A DNA stretch of 64,000 nucleotides from Streptomyces sp. G-G2 (lineage in GTDB: Bacteria > Actinomycetota > Actinomycetes > Streptomycetales > Streptomycetaceae), in the NCBI RefSeq assembly GCF_030063135.1, contig NZ_JASISO010000011.1:62001-126000 (forward strand). Direction: 5' to 3'. Made by a program: the position numbers and the translations under genes. The first letter of the stretch is position 1. The number at the start of each line of letters is the position of its first letter. The notes under the pieces are model-generated. The model was not told the origin of the DNA. It did not search any database and saw only the letters and a program-made list of their open reading frames with translations. Below, piece after piece: positions 44,255-53,961 of this stretch.

Positions 44255-45436
44255 TCACCGCCCCCGGTCGCGCCACGGCAGCTCCGCCGTGACCACGGTC
44301 CCGCCACCCTCCGGCGAGTCCACGACGAACACCCCGTCCACCGCCCCCAACCGTTCCGCCAGCCCCGCCATCCCGGTCCCGCCCCCGGTCCCCGCGACGG
44401 CCGCCCCGCCCCGCCCGTCGTCCGACACCCGGATCAGCAGCCGGGCTCCCGACCGCCACACCTCCACGCTCGCGATCCGCGCCCGCGCGTGCTTGCTCAC
44501 GTTCTGGAGCAGCTCCGAGACCGTGAAGTACGCGATCCCCTCGATCGCCGCCGCGGGCCGCGCGGGCAGGTCCACGTCCACCTTCACCGGCACCACGCAC
44601 CGCGACGCCACCGACGACAGGGCCGCGTCGAGCCCCCGGTCGGTCAGCACCGCCGGATGGATCCCGCGCGCGAGATCCCGCAGCTCCTGGAGCGCGATCT
44701 TCACCTCGCCGTGCGCCTCGTCCACCATCGCCGCCGCCGACTCCGGGTCCTCCAGCAGCTTCTCCTTGGCCAGACCCAGCCCCATCGCCAGCGCGACCAG
44801 CCGCGCCTGCGCGCCGTCGTGCAGGTCGCGTTCGATCCGCCGCAGGTCGGCGGCGGCCGTGTCGACCACCACCCCGCGGTCCGATTCCAGCTCGGCGATG
44901 CGCCGCTCCAGCCCGTCCACGGGCGAGAGCAGGCCCCGTACCATCGCGCGGTCCACATTCGTCAGACCGCGCGTCAGGTAGGGAAGTACGGGCCACAGCA
45001 CGAACAGCCCGACCAGCGCGAGCGTGAAGGTGAGGATCCCCCACGGCAGCCGGATCAGCCCGTACAGGGACGTCCGCCACGCGACCGGGTCCTTGAGGCT
45101 CGTCCACAGCCAGGGGAAGAACCCGCCCGCCCGCGCGGGACCGGGGATCGGCGTCGGCTCGTCCACCCGCACGCCCAGCAGGGCCCGCGCCCGTGCCCGC
45201 TCGGTGCGGCCCAGCAGCCGGTTCACGTACAGACCGCACGCGAGCAGCGGCAGACCGATCGCGGTCACGGACAGACCGCCGCCCATGGAAACCATGAACA
45301 CCGTGTAAACAAAGCCGATGATCGCCATCGGCAGATTCATCAGAAGATGGGCGATCTCCTTCCACGTCTCGCGCCCGAACACGGGGCGGACGGGCGGCGG
45401 GCGGTCTTCGGCGGGGGCTGGGAGGTTGACGGTCAT
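44255..45436 (-). CDS. Sensor histidine kinase (HisKA_3 type), paralogue 2
   Basis: The 393-residue kinase has a membrane sensor part with about four hydrophobic segments (roughly 33-72 and 125-153) and a HisKA_3 domain with His206 in LRRIERDLHDGAQ. The ATP-binding domain has ELLQNVSKHARAR, VSDDGRGGA and GMAGLAERLGAVDG. It is very close to paralogue 1 from the H-box onward but shorter in the sensor part (no long loop). No own regulator gene is adjacent, so it may share the regulator at 41495. The ATG at 45434-45436 is chosen because it gives a normal head. No clear ribosome-binding site is visible. It is divergent from the second nuo cluster, 145 bases away. Confidence 0.9.
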   Translation of the reverse strand: MTVNLPAPAEDRPPPVRPVFGRETWKEIAHLLMNLPMAIIGFVYTVFMVSMGGGLSVTAIGLPLLACGLYVNRLLGRTERARARALLGVRVDEPTPIPGPARAGGFFPWLWTSLKDPVAWRTSLYGLIRLPWGILTFTLALVGLFVLWPVLPYLTRGLTNVDRAMVRGLLSPVDGLERRIAELESDRGVVVDTAAADLRRIERDLHDGAQARLVALAMGLGLAKEKLLEDPESAAAMVDEAHGEVKIALQELRDLARGIHPAVLTDRGLDAALSSVASRCVVPVKVDVDLPARPAAAIEGIAYFTVSELLQNVSKHARARIASVEVWRSGARLLIRVSDDGRGGAAVAGTGGGTGMAGLAERLGAVDGVFVVDSPEGGGTVVTAELPWRDRGR

Positions 45437-45581
45437 GGGGCCCAGCCTGTCAACGGCGGGCCGCCGGTGCCATGGGGTGACCGGGGGGCGGTGAACGGGG
45501 GATAACCCCACCCCGTGTGGCCAGGCCCTAGACTCCCGTGCGTACCAGATCATCGACAGTTGCCGGGAGCGAGGAGCGCAC

Positions 45582-45992
45582 GTGCCCGAACCAGCGGTGT
45601 CAACGACCGTATCCGTGCTCGCGGCCGACTATTTCCGGAGTTATTCGGTCGTCGGGCTGCTCGCCGTCCTCGGTGTGCTCTTCGTGGCCGTCGCCTTCGG
45701 CGCGGGCCGGCTGCTGCGTCCCTCGGTGCCGACCCGGGAAAAGCTGCTGACGTACGAGTGCGGTGTGGACCCCGTCGGCGAAGGCTGGGCGCACACCCAG
45801 GTCCGCTACTACGTCTACGCGTTCCTCTACGTCATCTTCGCCGTCGACTCGATCTTCCTCTTCCCCTGGGCGACCGTGTTCGCCGCTGCCGGTTACGGCG
45901 CCACCACGCTCGTGGAGATGTTCGTCTTCCTGGGCTTCCTGGCCGTCGGCCTGCTCTACGCGTACAAGAAGGGCGTCCTCGAATGGACGTGA
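45582..45992 (+). CDS. nuoA2: Complex I-like subunit A, second cluster
   Basis: The 136-residue NuoA-like membrane protein starts the ten-gene second cluster. It has three hydrophobic segments (about 18-40, 78-98 and 103-125) and the conserved loop [20 protein letters not shown], with the Cys of the quinone-site loop, followed by [20 protein letters not shown]. The GTG at 45582 follows a GGGAGCGAGGAG ribosome-binding site. A TAGACT sequence at 45529-45534 could be a -10 box. No Rex-type site was seen here, unlike the main operon. The end overlaps nuoB2 by 10 bases. Confidence 0.93.
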   Translation: MPEPAVSTTVSVLAADYFRSYSVVGLLAVLGVLFVAVAFGAGRLLRPSVPTREKLLTYECGVDPVGEGWAHTQVRYYVYAFLYVIFAVDSIFLFPWATVFAAAGYGATTLVEMFVFLGFLAVGLLYAYKKGVLEWT

Positions 45993-46576
45993 CACCCGGG
46001 GCGACCCCGGAGCTGCTGCCGGAGCCGAAGCGGCTGGGCGTGCTCTCCCGCCTGGCCCCCGAGCCGATGAAGGTGGTCCTGAACTGGGGCCGCCGCTACA
46101 GCCTGTGGGTCTTCAACTTCGGGCTCGCCTGCTGCGCGATCGAATTCATCGCCGCGTCCATGGCGCGGCACGACTTCATCCGGCTCGGCGTGATCCCCTT
46201 CGCGCCCGGCCCGCGCCAGGCCGACCTGATGATCGTCTCGGGCACGGTGACGGACAAGATGGCCCCGGCCGTCAAGCGGCTCTACGAGCAGATGCCGGAG
46301 CCGAAGTACGTCATCTCCTTCGGCGCGTGCTCGAACTGCGGCGGCCCGTACTGGGACTCGTACTCGGTCACCAAGGGCGTGGACCAGATCATTCCGGTCG
46401 ACGTCTACGTACCCGGCTGCCCGCCCCGCCCCGAGGCGCTCCTCCAGGGCATCCTCAAGCTCCAGGAGAAGATCGCTCGCGAGTCGCTCGCGGAGCGGTA
46501 CGCGCAGGGCCCGTCGGTGGCCCAGCTGACGAGCGGCCTGGTCACGCCCCCGCCGGTGGGGGAGACCCGCGCATGA
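45983..46576 (+). CDS. nuoB2: Complex I-like subunit B, second cluster
   Basis: The 197-residue NuoB-like protein keeps all four ligands of the N2 cluster: Cys50-Cys51 (GLACCAIEF), Cys116 (FGACSNCGG) and Cys146 (PGCPPRPE). So it should be able to pass electrons to a quinone. It has an extra Cys119 that the main NuoB lacks (CSNCGG versus CASSGG). In the main complex N2 faces NuoD, yet no nuoD lies in this cluster. The ATG at 45983 overlaps the end of nuoA2, and the stop overlaps nuoC2 by four bases. Confidence 0.94.
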   Translation: MDVTPGATPELLPEPKRLGVLSRLAPEPMKVVLNWGRRYSLWVFNFGLACCAIEFIAASMARHDFIRLGVIPFAPGPRQADLMIVSGTVTDKMAPAVKRLYEQMPEPKYVISFGACSNCGGPYWDSYSVTKGVDQIIPVDVYVPGCPPRPEALLQGILKLQEKIARESLAERYAQGPSVAQLTSGLVTPPPVGETRA

Positions 46577-47811
46577 ACCTGTACGAATCCCTCCCCGACG
46601 GGGCCCCGCAGATCTTCGGCGAAGAGGCCCTCGGCTCGTACGCGTACGACGTCCTGACGGTCGACGTGCCCGTCGGCAGCTGGATCCCGGCGTTGGAGAT
46701 CGCGCGCGACAAGCTGGGCTGTACGTACTTCGACTGGCTGAGCGCGGTCGACGAGCCGGGCACCGGCTTCCGGATCTGCGCGCACGTCGTGGCGCTGGAG
46801 AACCACCGCGTACGCCGCCTGCTGCTGCGCACCACGGTCCCGCACACGGCGCCGTCCCTGCCGTCCGCGGTCGCGGTGTACGCGGGAGCGGCGTGGCACG
46901 AGCGCGAGACGTTCGAGATGTTCGGCGTGGACTTCACCGACCACCCGAACCTGATCCCGCTGCTGCTCCCCGAGAACTTCGAGGGCCACCCGCTGCGCAA
47001 GGACTTCGTCCTGGCGGCGCGGGTCGCCAAGGCCTGGCCCGGGGCCAAGGAGCCGGGCGAGGGCGCGGACCCGGACGGGCCGAAGCGGCGCCAGATGCTG
47101 CCCCCGGGCGTCCCGGACCCGAACGAGTGGGGCCCCCTCAAGGGCCAGCTCCCCCCGGCCCCCACCCGCCCGGCGCGCCCCCCGCGCGCGGCGGGCGCCG
47201 CCGCCCCGGCCCGCACCCCGCGCGAGGGCGCCCCGGTCCGCCGCGCCCGCTCGGTGGCCGACGGCTCGGCCACCCAGGCCGCCGCCCCGGACGCCCCGCG
47301 GACCCCGGACGACGCCGCCGCGCGCCCGCCCCGCCGCACCCGCCCGGCAACGGACGGCCCGGCCACCCAGACCCCGCCCCCGGCGCCCACGGCAGGCACG
47401 GCCGCCCCGGCCGCTCCCGCGCCCCCGGCCCGCCGGGCCGCACCGACCACCCCGGACGCCCCCTGGCACGACCCGAAGCCCGCCTTCGACCCGCCCCCGG
47501 CGGCCGCCCCGGCTGAACCGGCGGCCCCGACTGAACCGGCGGCCCCGGCGGCCCCGGCGGCCCCGGCTGAACCGGCGGCCCCGGCGGCCCCGGCTGAACC
47601 GGCGGCCCCGGCGGCCCCGGCGGCCCCGGCTGAACCGGCGGCCCCGGCGGCCCCGGCTGAACCGGCGGCCCCGGCGGCCCCGGCGCCCGAACCGGCCGAA
47701 CCGGCGCCCCAGGCCACCCCGAAGCCCGCCGCAGGCGACCCGGCAGGCGACCCGGCCGACCCGGACCAGGACCCCACCCGCCCGGCGCCGGAACCAGGAG
47801 GCTCCGCGTGA
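46573..47811 (+). CDS. nuoC2: Complex I-like subunit C with long Ala/Pro-rich tail, second cluster
   Basis: The first 200 residues or so are a NuoC domain, with the family signature [20 protein letters not shown] and [16 protein letters not shown]. From about residue 205 to the end at 412 the protein is a low-complexity tail rich in Ala, Pro, Arg and Thr. It ends in repeats of AEPAAPAAP type (about 310-380) encoded by a 9/18-bp DNA repeat at 47500-47690. Normal NuoC is 180-250 residues, so the tail nearly doubles it. It may be a flexible linker or a docking arm. The gene is directly followed by nuoH2 (four-base overlap); nuoD, E, F and G are missing here. Confidence 0.9.
   Translation: MNLYESLPDGAPQIFGEEALGSYAYDVLTVDVPVGSWIPALEIARDKLGCTYFDWLSAVDEPGTGFRICAHVVALENHRVRRLLLRTTVPHTAPSLPSAVAVYAGAAWHERETFEMFGVDFTDHPNLIPLLLPENFEGHPLRKDFVLAARVAKAWPGAKEPGEGADPDGPKRRQMLPPGVPDPNEWGPLKGQLPPAPTRPARPPRAAGAAAPARTPREGAPVRRARSVADGSATQAAAPDAPRTPDDAAARPPRRTRPATDGPATQTPPPAPTAGTAAPAAPAPPARRAAPTTPDAPWHDPKPAFDPPPAAAPAEPAAPTEPAAPAAPAAPAEPAAPAAPAEPAAPAAPAAPAEPAAPAAPAEPAAPAAPAPEPAEPAPQATPKPAAGDPAGDPADPDQDPTRPAPEPGGSA
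47500..47690. repeat. GC-rich 9/18-bp minisatellite in nuoC2
   Basis: Repeats of GGCGGCCCC (9 bp) and GGCTGAACCGGCGGCCCC (18 bp) follow each other for about 190 bases. They stay in frame and encode AEPAAP-type units. Such runs change copy number easily, so the tail length probably varies between strains. Confidence 0.85.
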
Positions 47812-48776
47812 ACGACGTACTCGACGTCGCCCTGCGACTGATCGTCGTCTTCGTCGCCTTCCTCGTCCTGCCCCTCGTCATCGGGCAGGCCGAACACAAG
47901 GTGATGGCCCACATGCAGGGCCGCCTCGGCCCCATGTACGCGGGCGGCTTCCACGGCTGGGCCCAGCTCGTCGCCGACGGCGTGAAGTTCGTACAGAAGG
48001 AGGACGTCGTACCGGCCAACGCCGACCGGCGCATCTTCCAGCTCGCCCCCGCCGTCGCGCTGCTGCCCTACCTCCTCGTCCTCGTCGTCATCCCCGTCGG
48101 CCCCGGTGACGGCGCGGTCGGCCAGGTGGTCGACGCGGGGATCTTCTTCGCGCTCGCCGTCATGGGCGTCGGCGTACTCGGCAGCCTCATGGCGGGCTGG
48201 GCCTCCGCCAACAAGTTCTCCCTGCTCGGCGGCCTGCGCACGGCCGCCCAGCTGCTCGCGTACGAGCTGCCCATGCTGCTCGCCGCCGCCTCCGTCGCGA
48301 TGGCCGCCGGGACCGTGTCTCTGACCGGCATCGCCGCGGCCTTCGCATGGTGGTGGCTGCCCTGGCAGATCGTCGGGGCCGTGGTCTTCTTCGTGGCGGG
48401 GCTCGCCGAACTCCAGCGCCCCCCGTTCGACATGCCCGTCGCCGACTCCGAGATCATCTTCGGCGCGTACACGGAGTACACCGGCCTGCGCTTCGCGCTG
48501 TTCCTGCTCTCCGAGTACGCGGGCATCCTCGTGCTGAGCGCCCTGACCACCGTCCTCTTCCTCGGCGGCTGGCACGGCCCCTTCGGCGGTGACGGCCTCG
48601 GCTGGGTCTGGACCCTGCTTAAGATCGCCGCACTGTCGTTCGTGGTGATCTGGCTGCGCGTCACCTACCCGCGGCTGCGCGAGGACCAGCTCCAGAAGCT
48701 CGCCTGGACCGTACTCATTCCCCTCGCGCTCGCCCAGATCGCGCTCACCGGCATCGTGAAGGTGGCGATCAGCTAA
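47808..48776 (+). CDS. nuoH2: Complex I-like subunit H, second cluster
   Basis: The 322-residue NuoH-like membrane protein has about eight hydrophobic segments. It has the family motifs [20 protein letters not shown] (in place of the WERK-type start of the main copy) and [20 protein letters not shown], with the conserved Glu/Asp of the proton path; [15 protein letters not shown] follows. It lacks the long tail of the main NuoH. The quinone channel would lie between this subunit, NuoB2 and a NuoD that must come from elsewhere. The GTG overlaps nuoC2 by four bases, and the TAA overlaps the nuoI2 ATG by one. Confidence 0.94.
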   Translation: MNDVLDVALRLIVVFVAFLVLPLVIGQAEHKVMAHMQGRLGPMYAGGFHGWAQLVADGVKFVQKEDVVPANADRRIFQLAPAVALLPYLLVLVVIPVGPGDGAVGQVVDAGIFFALAVMGVGVLGSLMAGWASANKFSLLGGLRTAAQLLAYELPMLLAAASVAMAAGTVSLTGIAAAFAWWWLPWQIVGAVVFFVAGLAELQRPPFDMPVADSEIIFGAYTEYTGLRFALFLLSEYAGILVLSALTTVLFLGGWHGPFGGDGLGWVWTLLKIAALSFVVIWLRVTYPRLREDQLQKLAWTVLIPLALAQIALTGIVKVAIS

Positions 48777-49387
48777 TGCCCCCCGTCCCAGGATCCGGCC
48801 TCGCCAAGGGTCTCGCCGTGACGCTGCGCACGATGGTGAAGCGCTCGCACACGGCCCAGTACCCCGAGGCCCAGCCCGAACTGCCGCCGCGCTCGCGCGG
48901 GGTCATCGCGCTGTTCGAGGAGAACTGCACGGTCTGCATGCTGTGCGCGCGCGAGTGCCCCGACTGGTGCATCTACATCGACTCGCACAAGGAGACGGTC
49001 CCGGCGACCGCCCCCGGCGGGCGCGAGCGCAGCCGCAACGTCCTCGACCGCTTCGCCATCGACTTCTCCCTCTGCATGTACTGCGGCATCTGCATCGAGG
49101 TGTGCCCCTTCGACGCCCTCTTCTGGTCGCCGGAGTTCGAGTACGCGGAGACGGACATCCTCGAACTCACCCACGAGCGCGACAAGCTGCGCGAGTGGAT
49201 GTGGACCGTCCCGGCCCCGCCCGCGCTCGACCCGGCCGCCGAGGAGCCCAAGGAGCTCGCCGCCGCCCGCAAGGCCGTGGAGAAGGCCGAGGCCGCGGCG
49301 GCTGTCGAGGCCGCTGCCGCCGGAGCCGCTGAGCCCGAGGCCGCGCCCGAGACCCCGCCCGAGACCACCCCGGAGGCAGACGCGTGA
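48776..49387 (+). CDS. nuoI2: Complex I-like subunit I (two 4Fe-4S), second cluster
   Basis: The 203-residue ferredoxin-like subunit has two complete 4Fe-4S motifs: Cys51, 54, 57 and 61 ([15 protein letters not shown], with an extra Cys65) and Cys100, 103, 106 and 110 ([15 protein letters not shown]). With no NuoE, F or G in the cluster, this would be the outermost electron-carrying subunit and so the likely docking place for a soluble ferredoxin; that is inference. The C-terminal 45 residues are an Ala/Glu/Pro-rich tail. The ATG overlaps the nuoH2 stop, and the stop overlaps nuoJ2 by four bases. Confidence 0.94.
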   Translation: MPPVPGSGLAKGLAVTLRTMVKRSHTAQYPEAQPELPPRSRGVIALFEENCTVCMLCARECPDWCIYIDSHKETVPATAPGGRERSRNVLDRFAIDFSLCMYCGICIEVCPFDALFWSPEFEYAETDILELTHERDKLREWMWTVPAPPALDPAAEEPKELAAARKAVEKAEAAAAVEAAAAGAAEPEAAPETPPETTPEADA

Positions 49388-49977
49388 GCCCCGCCGCCAC
49401 CCTGGCCGCCGCCACGGCGGGACCCGGGTTCCTCTCCCCGACCGGGGTCGAGATCGCCTTCGTACTCGTCGCCGTCGCCACCCTCGGCGCCGCGCTCATC
49501 ACGGTCACCACCAAGCAGCTGGTGCACGCCGCCCTCTGGCTGGTCGTCGCCCTCGGCGGGATCGCCGTCGAGTACCTGCTGCTGACCGCCGAGTTCATCG
49601 CCTGGGTCCAGGTCCTGATCTACGTCGGTTCCGTGGTCGTCCTCCTCCTCTTCGGGCTGATGCTCACCAAGGCCCCCATCGGCCGCTCCCCGGACGCCGA
49701 CTCCGGCAACCGCTGGGTCGCGCTGGCCGTGGCGGTAGCCGCCGCCGCCTCCCTCGTCTGGGTCGTCGTCGACGCCTTCCGCACCACCTGGATCGACCTC
49801 GACGGCCCCTCCCAGGGCTCCACCAAGGTGTCCGGCGAGTTCCTCTTCCAGCACTGGGTGCTGCCCTTCGAGGCGCTGTCGGTCCTCCTGCTGGCCGCCC
49901 TGGTCGGCGCGATCGTGCTGTCCCGCAAGTCCGACCCGGCCGCCGACGGCAGCGAAGACAAGGAGCGGCAGCGCTGA
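49384..49977 (+). CDS. nuoJ2: Complex I-like subunit J, second cluster
   Basis: The 197-residue NuoJ-like protein has five hydrophobic segments and the family core [20 protein letters not shown] (about residues 71-90), which corresponds to the coupling helix. It is close in length to E. coli NuoJ and lacks the long hydrophilic tail of the main copy at 17506. The GTG at 49384 overlaps nuoI2. The stop overlaps the nuoK2 ATG by one base. Confidence 0.92.
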   Translation: MSPAATLAAATAGPGFLSPTGVEIAFVLVAVATLGAALITVTTKQLVHAALWLVVALGGIAVEYLLLTAEFIAWVQVLIYVGSVVVLLLFGLMLTKAPIGRSPDADSGNRWVALAVAVAAAASLVWVVVDAFRTTWIDLDGPSQGSTKVSGEFLFQHWVLPFEALSVLLLAALVGAIVLSRKSDPAADGSEDKERQR

Positions 49978-50360
49978 TGCACCTCGCCTATCCCGCCGTA
50001 CTGGCGGCGCTCCTCTTCTGCACCGGCCTGTACGGGGTACTGGCCCGCCGCAACGCCATCCTGGTCCTGATGTCCGTCGAGCTGATGCTCAACGCCGTCA
50101 ACCTCAACCTGGTGGCCTTCGACGTCTGGCTGCGCGACACCCTGCACGCCGGACAGGCCCTCACCCTCTTCACGATCGCCGTCGCCGCCGCCGAGATCGG
50201 CATCGGCCTGGCCATCGTGCTGATGGTCTACCGCAACCGCGGCACCTCGGACGTCGACAAGCTCCGCGACACCGCCGAGCCGACCGGTGCCGGCAGCGGC
50301 CACGGCCAGAACCCGAACAACCCCGGATACCCGAGCAACCCGAGCGAGGTCACCGCGTGA
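49977..50360 (+). CDS. nuoK2: Complex I-like subunit K, second cluster
   Basis: The 127-residue NuoK/MrpC-like protein has three hydrophobic segments. It has the two membrane Glu residues of the proton path ([20 protein letters not shown] and [17 protein letters not shown]). The last 30 residues are a hydrophilic tail rich in Asn, Pro and Gly ([14 protein letters not shown]) that the main NuoK lacks. The ATG overlaps nuoJ2 by one base, and the stop overlaps the nuoL2 GTG by four bases. Confidence 0.92.
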   Translation: MHLAYPAVLAALLFCTGLYGVLARRNAILVLMSVELMLNAVNLNLVAFDVWLRDTLHAGQALTLFTIAVAAAEIGIGLAIVLMVYRNRGTSDVDKLRDTAEPTGAGSGHGQNPNNPGYPSNPSEVTA

Positions 50361-52357
50361 GCACCACGACCCTCGCCGTCCTCGTCCCCGCGCTGCCCTT
50401 CCTGGGCGCGCTGGCCGGACTGCTCCTCGGCCGCAGGGCCCCCGGATTCGTCCGCCCGCTGGCCGTGCTGCCCGCGCTGGCCGCCGCCGTACTGGCCGTC
50501 CTGGTCGCCGTCCGCCACGGCGGCGGGCGCGCCATCGACGCCGCGACGGAACTGACCCCGACCGGCTCCGTGCCCATCGAACTGGCGATCCACCTGGACG
50601 GCTTCGCCGTCCTGGCGGCCGTACTCGTCGGCGTCGTCGCGACCTGCGTCCAGCTCTTCTCGACGGCGTACCTGCGCGAGGACCCGCGCTACGCCTCCTA
50701 CGCCTCCCTCGTCTCCCTCTTCACCTCCGCCATGCTGCTCGTCGTCTACTCCGGCGACCTGATGGTGCTGCTGGTGGGCTGGGAGGTCATGGGCATCTGC
50801 TCGTACTTCCTGGTCGGCCACTACTGGGAGACCGAGGCCGCCCGGGCCGCCTCCCTCAAGGCCTTCCTCGTCACCAAGCTCGGTGACGTGCCCTTCCTGA
50901 TCGGCCTGTTCGCGCTCGCCGCCGACGCGGGCTCCTTCCGGATCACCAAGATCCTCGGAGCCGTCACGGCGGGCGGACTCGACCACCCGACCCTGATCGC
51001 CCTGCTCCTGCTCGCCGGAGTCGCGGGCAAGTCCGCGCAGTTCCCGCTGCACACCTGGCTCCCCGACGCCATGGCGGGCCCCACCCCGGTCTCCGCGCTG
51101 ATCCACGCCGCGACGATGGTCGCCGCCGGTGTCTACTTCATCGCGCGCCTCCTGCCCGTCTTCACGGCCTCCGGGGCCGCGCTGGTGGTCATGGCCGTCA
51201 TGGCGGCCGTGACGATGGTCGGCTCCGCCCTCGCCGCCCTCGCGCAGGACGACATCAAGCGGGTCCTCGCCTACTCCACGATCGGCCAGCTCGGCTACAT
51301 GACCGGGGCCCTGGCCGTGGGCGACCGCGGGGCCGCCGTCTTCCACCTCCTGTCCCACGGCGCCTTCAAGGCGCTGCTGTTCCTCGGCGCGGGCGTGGTC
51401 ATCCACGCCGCCGGTACGAACTCCCTGGCCGCCATGGCCCGGATGGACGGCCTGGCCAGGCGCATCCCGGACGCCTTCTGGACGATGACGATCGCGCTCC
51501 TCGCGCTCGCCGCCGTCCCGCCCTTCGCCGGGTTCTTCTCCAAGGAGACCGTGCTGGTCGCCGCCGAGCACGCGGCCACCGGACACTCCGAGCTCGCCCC
51601 GACGGCCGCGGGCTGGCTCGTCCTGGTCGCGGGCGTGCTCACGGCCCTGCTCACCGCCGCCTACGCCACCCGGCTGTGGCTGCTGGCCTTCCGCGGCCGG
51701 GGCGTCGCGGCCCCCGACCACGGCAAGGACCCGATCACCATGACCGGCGTGCTGTGGCTGCTCGCGATCCCCTCGGTCGGCTTCGGGCTGGCCGCCAGCA
51801 CCCTCCCCGACTGGTTCGACGGCGGTGAACTGCGGCCGACCGTCCTCACCGTGGTGATGGGCACGGGCGCGGCCGTCATCGGCGCGCTGCTCACCTTCGC
51901 GCTGTGGCAGCGGGCCGAGGCCAAGGCCGCCACGGGCGCCCGTCTGCCGGGCGTACCCGCGTCGGCCCTCGCCGCGGAGTCCGCCGCCGAGACGCCCGAG
52001 GTCGCCGCGGTCACCCACGACCACCCCGCCGTCCCGGCCACCCCCGCGCCCGACCCCGGCAAGGCCCTGCTGGGCCCCCTGCACCGGCACGCGGCCGCCG
52101 GATTCCACCTGGACGCCCTCTACGACGCGCTTTTCGTCCGCCCCGTCCGGGGCGCCGCGAGCCTCGTCCGCTTCCTGGACCGCGAGGTCGTCGACACCTA
52201 CGTCCGGGGCGCGGGCAGCGCCCCCCGGCTGCTCGGCACCCTCGTACGCCGCGCCCAGACCGGCAACGTGCAGACCTATCTGAGCGCCCTGCTCGCCGGT
52301 GCCGTGGTCCTGGCGCTCGCCACCGCCGTCCTCGCCAACGTCAACGCCGGATCGTGA
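50357..52357 (+). CDS. nuoL2: Complex I-like subunit L, second cluster
   Basis: The 666-residue NuoL-like antiporter subunit has about 16 hydrophobic segments. Key parts are [20 protein letters not shown] (Glu), [20 protein letters not shown] (Lys), [20 protein letters not shown] and [15 protein letters not shown] long hydrophilic stretch (about 535-575, Ala/Pro-rich) lies before the last segments. The presence of L2, M2 and N2 means the full set of three antiporter-type pumps is kept, so the complex should be able to move ions. The GTG overlaps nuoK2 by four bases. Confidence 0.93.
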   Translation: MSTTTLAVLVPALPFLGALAGLLLGRRAPGFVRPLAVLPALAAAVLAVLVAVRHGGGRAIDAATELTPTGSVPIELAIHLDGFAVLAAVLVGVVATCVQLFSTAYLREDPRYASYASLVSLFTSAMLLVVYSGDLMVLLVGWEVMGICSYFLVGHYWETEAARAASLKAFLVTKLGDVPFLIGLFALAADAGSFRITKILGAVTAGGLDHPTLIALLLLAGVAGKSAQFPLHTWLPDAMAGPTPVSALIHAATMVAAGVYFIARLLPVFTASGAALVVMAVMAAVTMVGSALAALAQDDIKRVLAYSTIGQLGYMTGALAVGDRGAAVFHLLSHGAFKALLFLGAGVVIHAAGTNSLAAMARMDGLARRIPDAFWTMTIALLALAAVPPFAGFFSKETVLVAAEHAATGHSELAPTAAGWLVLVAGVLTALLTAAYATRLWLLAFRGRGVAAPDHGKDPITMTGVLWLLAIPSVGFGLAASTLPDWFDGGELRPTVLTVVMGTGAAVIGALLTFALWQRAEAKAATGARLPGVPASALAAESAAETPEVAAVTHDHPAVPATPAPDPGKALLGPLHRHAAAGFHLDALYDALFVRPVRGAASLVRFLDREVVDTYVRGAGSAPRLLGTLVRRAQTGNVQTYLSALLAGAVVLALATAVLANVNAGS

Positions 52358-53961
52358 GCCGTGAGTCAGCCGTGATTGATATCAGCGCATCCGTGATGCA
52401 GTTCCTTCTGGCGTTCATCGTGGCCGCACCGCTCCTCGGCGCCGTGGCCGCCCTGCTCCCGGCCCCGCCCGGGCTCAAGGGCCGCGGCGCCGACCAGGCC
52501 GTGCTGCGCCACGGCGTGACCGTGACCGGCGTGATCCTCGCCGCGGCGATCGCCCTCACCCTGGGCTTCGACCACGACGCCCCGTCCCGCTTCCAGGCGA
52601 CGACGGACATCAGCTGGATCCAGGCCCTCAACGTCCGGATCCACCTCGGCATCGACGGCATCTCGCTCCCCCTCGTCCTGATGACCGCGCTGCTGTTCTT
52701 CCTCTGCGCGCTCTACAGCTACTTCAAGCTCCCCGCGGGCCCCGCCCCGAAGGCCTTCGTCGCCCTCCTGCTCGTCCTGGAGTCCGGCACCCTCGCCACC
52801 TTCGCCGTCCTCGACCTGCTGCTCTTCTTCCTCGCCTTCGAGATGGTCCTCATCCCGATGTACTTCCTCATCGCCCGCTGGGGCGGTGCCCAGCGGCAGG
52901 CCGCCGCCTGGAAGTTCATCCTCTTCACGCTGCTCGGCTCCGTGGTCATGCTCCTCGGCCTGCTGCTGATCGGGATCAAGAGCGGCACCTTCGACATGGT
53001 GGCACTCGCCTCCGACAACGGCCGCGGACTGAGCGGCACCACGCAGCTGATCGCCGTCCTCACCATCGGCACCGGCCTCGCCGTGAAGACCCCGATGTGG
53101 CCGCTGCACAGCTGGCTCCCGGACGCCCACACCGCCGCCCCGACCGTCGGCTCCGTGCTGCTCGCGGGCGTCATGCTGAAGATGGGCACCTACGGGTTCG
53201 TCCGCATCCTGCTCCCCGTCGCCCCCGACGGCATGCACGCCTTCGCCCCCTACCTGGCCGCCTTCGCCGTCGTCGGGATCGTCTACGGATCCCTCGCCTG
53301 CCTCGCGCTGGCCCGCAAGGGCGCCAAGGGCGACCTCAAGCGCCTGATCGCCTACTCCTCCGTCGGCCACATGGGCTTCGTCCTCCTCGGCATCGCGACG
53401 ATGACGCCCACCGGAGTCAACGGCGCGCTCTTCGCCAACATCGCCCACGGCCTGATCACCGGCCTCCTCTTCTTCCTCGTCGGCGCGCTCAAGGACCGCT
53501 ACGGCACCAGCGACCTCGACACCCTCGCCGGGGCCACCGGCGCGGCCCTCTACGGCCGCGCCCCCCGCTTCGGCGCGCTCCTGGCCTTCGCCGCCGTGGC
53601 CTCCCTCGGGCTGCCCGGACTCGCGGGGTTCTGGGGCGAGATGCTGACCCTGTTCGGCGCCTTCGACCCGGCCGCGGGGCTGTCCCGGCCCGCCTTCCTC
53701 ACCTTCATGGCGATCGGCGCCTTCGGCACCCTGCTCACCGCCGCCTACATGCTGGTCGTCGTACGGCGCATCTGCATGGGCGACCCGCAGGCCCGCCCCG
53801 CCGACCAGGCCCCCCTGGCCGTCGCCGACATCCAGGGCTACGAGTTCGCCGCCTGGACCCCGCTCGCCGCCCTCACCGTCCTCGCCGGCCTCTGGCCCGC
53901 GGTCCTCCTCGGCCTCACCGACCCGGCCGTCCAGAAGCTCCTCGCAGGAGGCAACTCATGA
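52354..53961 (+). CDS. nuoM2: Complex I-like subunit M, second cluster
   Basis: The NuoM-like antiporter subunit has about 535 residues. Motifs are LLFFLAFEMVLIPMYFLIAR (Glu), GLAVKTPMWPLHSWLPDAHT (Lys), APTVGSVLLAGVMLKMGTYG and LIAYSSVGHMGFVLLG. The GTG at 52354 is chosen because it overlaps the nuoL2 stop as GTGA, the pattern used across the cluster; a GTG at 52372 would be six codons shorter. No good ribosome-binding site precedes either. The stop overlaps the nuoN2 ATG. Confidence 0.92.
   Translation: MSRESAVIDISASVMQFLLAFIVAAPLLGAVAALLPAPPGLKGRGADQAVLRHGVTVTGVILAAAIALTLGFDHDAPSRFQATTDISWIQALNVRIHLGIDGISLPLVLMTALLFFLCALYSYFKLPAGPAPKAFVALLLVLESGTLATFAVLDLLLFFLAFEMVLIPMYFLIARWGGAQRQAAAWKFILFTLLGSVVMLLGLLLIGIKSGTFDMVALASDNGRGLSGTTQLIAVLTIGTGLAVKTPMWPLHSWLPDAHTAAPTVGSVLLAGVMLKMGTYGFVRILLPVAPDGMHAFAPYLAAFAVVGIVYGSLACLALARKGAKGDLKRLIAYSSVGHMGFVLLGIATMTPTGVNGALFANIAHGLITGLLFFLVGALKDRYGTSDLDTLAGATGAALYGRAPRFGALLAFAAVASLGLPGLAGFWGEMLTLFGAFDPAAGLSRPAFLTFMAIGAFGTLLTAAYMLVVVRRICMGDPQARPADQAPLAVADIQGYEFAAWTPLAALTVLAGLWPAVLLGLTDPAVQKLLAGGNS

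Noticed and set aside
45437..45581. A Rex site before the second nuo cluster
   Set aside because: Only an isolated GTGAACGGG half-like sequence is present; no TGTGA...TCACA dyad.
47600..47830. A hidden or broken nuoD between nuoC2 and nuoH2
   Set aside because: nuoH2 starts inside the nuoC2 stop codon, and the DNA before it is repeat encoding the NuoC2 tail in frame; no NuoD motif is seen in any frame.
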